Below, piece by piece: positions 61,646 to 64,000 of a stretch of 64,000 bases of DNA (positions within the stretch are counted from its first letter, which is position 1; the number at the start of each line of letters is the position of its first letter). The notes below the pieces were generated by a model. The model was given only the letters and a program-made list of their open reading frames with translations. It was not told the DNA's origin and ran no database searches. This stretch comes from Actinomadura graeca (GTDB lineage Bacteria > Actinomycetota > Actinomycetes > Streptosporangiales > Streptosporangiaceae), in the NCBI RefSeq assembly GCF_019175365.1, contig NZ_CP059572.1, forward strand, positions 2,790,001 to 2,854,000, given 5' to 3'. Both the position numbers and the translations under genes were made by a program.

Positions 61646-62671
61646 TCAGTGGTCGCGGTGGGTCATGAGGTGGGCGAGGGTTCTCAGTTCGGCCGCGGCG
61701 GTGGGGGTGGGCTCGCCGGCGTCCAGTTCGGCGAGGGCCTCGGTGAGGAGGATGTCCGCGCGGGCGGACGCCCAGCTCCGGCCGCCGGCCGCGTCGATCA
61801 GCGCGGCGGCGCGGTCGGGGTCGTCGCCGGTGAGGGGGGCGTCGCGCAGGTAGAGCGCGGCCAGTTCGTCGCCCGCGGGGGTGCCGGAGGCGAGGGCCGC
61901 GACCACCGGCAGGGACTTCTTGCGGTTGCGCAGGTCGCTGTGGACGGGTTTGCCCGTCACCTCGGGGTCGCCCCAGATGCCGAGCAGGTCGTCCACCAGC
62001 TGGAACGCCAGGCCGACCCGTTCGCCGAACGCCCGGTACCGGGCGGTGCGGGCGGGGTCGGCGCCGCCGTGGACGGCCCCGAGCGCGCAGGCGCCGCCGA
62101 GCAGCGCACCGGTCTTGCGGGCGGCCATGGTCAGGCATTCGTCGAGCGTGACGTCGGAGCGGCTCTCGAACGCGACGTCGGCGCACTGGCCCTCGACCAG
62201 GTCGAGGACGGCGCGGCTCAGCACGCGGACGCCCGCGGCGGGGGCGCAGCCGCCGGCGAGGGCCTCGACGGCACCGGCCAGCAGGGCGTCCCCGGCGAGG
62301 ATCGCGGCGTTCCGGCCGAAGACGGTCCAGGCGGTCGGGCGGTGGCGGCGGGTGAGGTCGCCGTCCATCACGTCGTCGTGCAGGAGGGAGAAGTTGTGCG
62401 CCAGCTCGACCGCGACGGCGGCGGGCAGGGCGGCGTCCGCGGTGCCGCCGACGGCCTCGGCCGCCAGCAGCGTCAGCGCGGGGCGGACGGCCTTGCCGCC
62501 CGACCCGGCGATGGGGCGGCCCCGCTCGTCCCGCCAGCCGAAGTGGAACGCGGCGATGCCGCGCATCGTGCCGGGCATGCCGTCGACGGCATGCCGGAGC
62601 GCGGGGTCGACCAGGCTGCGGCTCCAGTCGAGGATGTCCCGGCCGGAGCGGGCGGAGGTCTCCACGGACAT
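61646..62671 (-). CDS. Polyprenyl synthase of the encapsulin-associated type
   Basis: Encodes 341 residues. The first Asp-rich motif is DDVMD (99-103) in SLLHDDVMDGDLTRRHRPT, the second is QLVDDLLGIWGD, both required for Mg-diphosphate binding. The N-terminal LDWSRSLVDPALRHAVDGMP extension is typical of polyprenyl transferases encoded next to family 2 encapsulins. The gene follows the encapsulin shell gene with a 16-bp gap on the same strand, so it is a probable cargo enzyme that makes C10-C25 prenyl diphosphates. Product length cannot be set from sequence. Confidence 0.85.
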   Translation of the reverse strand: MSVETSARSGRDILDWSRSLVDPALRHAVDGMPGTMRGIAAFHFGWRDERGRPIAGSGGKAVRPALTLLAAEAVGGTADAALPAAVAVELAHNFSLLHDDVMDGDLTRRHRPTAWTVFGRNAAILAGDALLAGAVEALAGGCAPAAGVRVLSRAVLDLVEGQCADVAFESRSDVTLDECLTMAARKTGALLGGACALGAVHGGADPARTARYRAFGERVGLAFQLVDDLLGIWGDPEVTGKPVHSDLRNRKKSLPVVAALASGTPAGDELAALYLRDAPLTGDDPDRAAALIDAAGGRSWASARADILLTEALAELDAGEPTPTAAAELRTLAHLMTHRDH

Positions 62672-62687
62672 GTCGTCGTCCTTCTCG

Positions 62688-64000
62688 TCAGCGGGCGATC
62701 TCGACGTTCTCCATCACGCCGAGGGCGTTGGGCACCAGCACCGCGGCGGAGTAGTAGGCGCTGACCTGATAGGTCGAGATCGCCCGGTCGTCGATGCCGG
62801 TGAACCGCACCGACAGGCCGGGCTGGACCTCGTCGGGGACGCCGGTCTGGCGCAGGCCGACGACCCCCTGGTCGTCCGCGCCGGTGCGCAGCGCGAGGAT
62901 CGAGCTGGTCCCCCGCGGGCTGATCGGGATCTTGTCGCACGGGTAGATGGGCACGCCGCGCCAGGCGGGAAGGCGGCGGCCGTCCCGCTCGACGCCGGAG
63001 AAGTACACGCCGCGCCGGGTGCACTCGCGGCCGAACGCGGCGATGGTCCGGGGGTGGGCCAGGAAGAGCCTCGTCTTGCGGCGGCGGGCGAGCAGCCCGT
63101 CCATGTCGGCGGGGGTGGGCGGGCCGCCGCGCGTCTGGATGCGCTGCTGCACGTCGCAGTTGTGCAGCAGGCCGAAGTCACGGTTGTTGATCAGCTCGTG
63201 CTCCTGCCGCTCCCTGACCTCCTCGATGATGAGGCGGAGCTGCTGCTCCAGCTGGTTCATCGGGTTGTTGTACAGGTCGGCGACGCGGGTGTGGACGCGC
63301 AGCCGCGTCTGGGTGACGGCCATCTCGTATTCGCGGGGCGACGGCTCATAGTCGACGAACGTGCCGGGCAGGACGGGTTCGCCGTCGTGCCCGGACGCCA
63401 GTTCGATCGCGGCCTCGCCATGCCGGGTCCGCGGCGGGACGGGCGCGTCGCGGTACCGCTCCAGGTGGCCGCGCAGGGAGTCGAAACGGCCGGTCAGCTC
63501 GTCGATCGCCTCCTGGGGCAGCGCCAGGACCGTGCAGGGGGTGATGGCGCGGTACGTGTGCTCCCACTCGCCGGCCGCGCCGAGCAGCGCCCGGTCGCCG
63601 AAGAACTGCCCGCCGTCCAGGACGTCGTATTCGACGGCGGCGTCATACCGCCCGGCGGCGGTCGGAGCCACCTTGCCGTGGGCGATCAGGTACACGTGGT
63701 CGACGGGACGGCCCGCCTCCGCGATCGCCTCGCCGGTGTCGTACTCGCGCTGGACGAACCGCCCGGCGAGCGCGTCCAGGATCTCGGTGTCGTCGATGCC
63801 GCGCAGGGCGGGCAGTTCCGTCAGGCCGGGCGGGGCCACCCGCACGTCGGCGCCGTCGTTGACGAACGGCACCCGCCCGTCGCCGAGCCGGTAGGTCAGC
63901 CTGCGGTTGACCCGGTAGGTGCCCGCCTCCACGTGCACCCAGGGCAGCACCGACAGCAGCCACCGCGGCGTGATGCCCTGCATCTGCGGGACGGACTTGG
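62688..64000 (-). CDS. eshA: Family 2B encapsulin shell protein (EshA-like), 5' end outside window
   Basis: The frame runs from 62688 past the window edge; the ATG-like [21 protein letters not shown] at 63983 is internal, because a KSVPQ stretch in frame precedes it and EshA proteins have about 30 more residues. A cyclic-nucleotide-binding-like domain (about 45-190 of the visible part; [20 protein letters not shown]) is inserted in an HK97-like shell fold ([60 protein letters not shown]). This is the known family 2B encapsulin. It forms a protein shell that encloses a terpene-related enzyme, here probably the following polyprenyl synthase. Confidence 0.9.
   Translation of the reverse strand, partial: KSVPQMQGITPRWLLSVLPWVHVEAGTYRVNRRLTYRLGDGRVPFVNDGADVRVAPPGLTELPALRGIDDTEILDALAGRFVQREYDTGEAIAEAGRPVDHVYLIAHGKVAPTAAGRYDAAVEYDVLDGGQFFGDRALLGAAGEWEHTYRAITPCTVLALPQEAIDELTGRFDSLRGHLERYRDAPVPPRTRHGEAAIELASGHDGEPVLPGTFVDYEPSPREYEMAVTQTRLRVHTRVADLYNNPMNQLEQQLRLIIEEVRERQEHELINNRDFGLLHNCDVQQRIQTRGGPPTPADMDGLLARRRKTRLFLAHPRTIAAFGRECTRRGVYFSGVERDGRRLPAWRGVPIYPCDKIPISPRGTSSILALRTGADDQGVVGLRQTGVPDEVQPGLSVRFTGIDDRAISTYQVSAYYSAAVLVPNALGVMENVEIAR

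Overview
This is a high-GC window from a filamentous actinomycete, most likely of the Streptosporangiales (Actinomadura or Thermomonosporaceae type). That placement is inferred from gene content: a DUF574-type S-adenosyl methyltransferase, a conservon (nitrate-sensor kinase, DUF742, MglA-like GTPase), a geosmin synthase, an EshA-type encapsulin shell protein, F420-dependent chemistry, DasR-type operators, and a very high third-position GC bias throughout. I saw no rRNA, tRNA, CRISPR array, transposase or integrase.

Layout. 1-5.4 kb: a truncated FtsX-like permease, a small secreted protein, a DUF574 methyltransferase, a cupin and a large pectate-lyase-fold/LamG protein. 5.5-10 kb: a minus-strand operon of carboxylesterase, LytTR regulator and secreted PQQ-type beta-propeller quinoprotein. 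10-14 kb: a DUF5753 regulator, a two-domain VOC protein, a small unknown and an Ag85-like esterase. 14.1-18.2 kb: a two-gene conflict-type locus made of an EACC1-like protein and a 1224-residue caspase/SF1-helicase fusion, with a remnant of another helicase just behind it. 18.4-20 kb: an F420 oxidoreductase and a ferritin-like protein. 20.3-22.3 kb: two paralogous small precursor-like peptides followed by a translationally coupled M50 membrane metalloprotease, a candidate RiPP or exported-peptide system. 22.4-25.6 kb: a SpoIIE-type phosphatase and a receptor Ser/Thr kinase. 25.9-29.6 kb: a 2OG-Fe(II) oxygenase, a methyltransferase and a carnitine/choline acyltransferase, an unusual combination that suggests acylated, N-methylated hydroxy-amino-acid chemistry. 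29.6-35.8 kb: an ABM-domain membrane protein and a MacAB-like efflux operon divergent from its probable two-component system. 36-44 kb: a secreted papain-like protease with a membrane-anchored partner, a LysR regulator, an SPFH protein, an ADP-ribosylglycohydrolase, a STAS protein and a STAND NTPase. 44-48.2 kb: a PaoABC-like molybdenum aldehyde oxidoreductase operon and a holin-like membrane protein. 48.3-53.1 kb: geosmin synthase, a 47-codon gene with a DasR-like site and a strong terminator, a WD40 protein and GalT. 53.1-56.8 kb: a conservon that lacks its roadblock gene. 57-61.1 kb: an orphan solute-binding lipoprotein, a NagZ-like GH3 enzyme preceded by a textbook DasR operator, and very small genes. 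61.6-64 kb: a polyprenyl synthase and a family 2B encapsulin shell protein, cut by the window edge.

The genes fit a developing, soil-living actinomycete: volatile terpenes (geosmin and encapsulated prenyl metabolism), GlcNAc-responsive control (two DasR-type sites), cell-wall recycling (GH3) and several multi-component signalling or conflict modules. The stretches most worth follow-up are the caspase-helicase/EACC1 locus, the paired-peptide/M50 locus and the oxygenase-methyltransferase-carnitine-acyltransferase operon.
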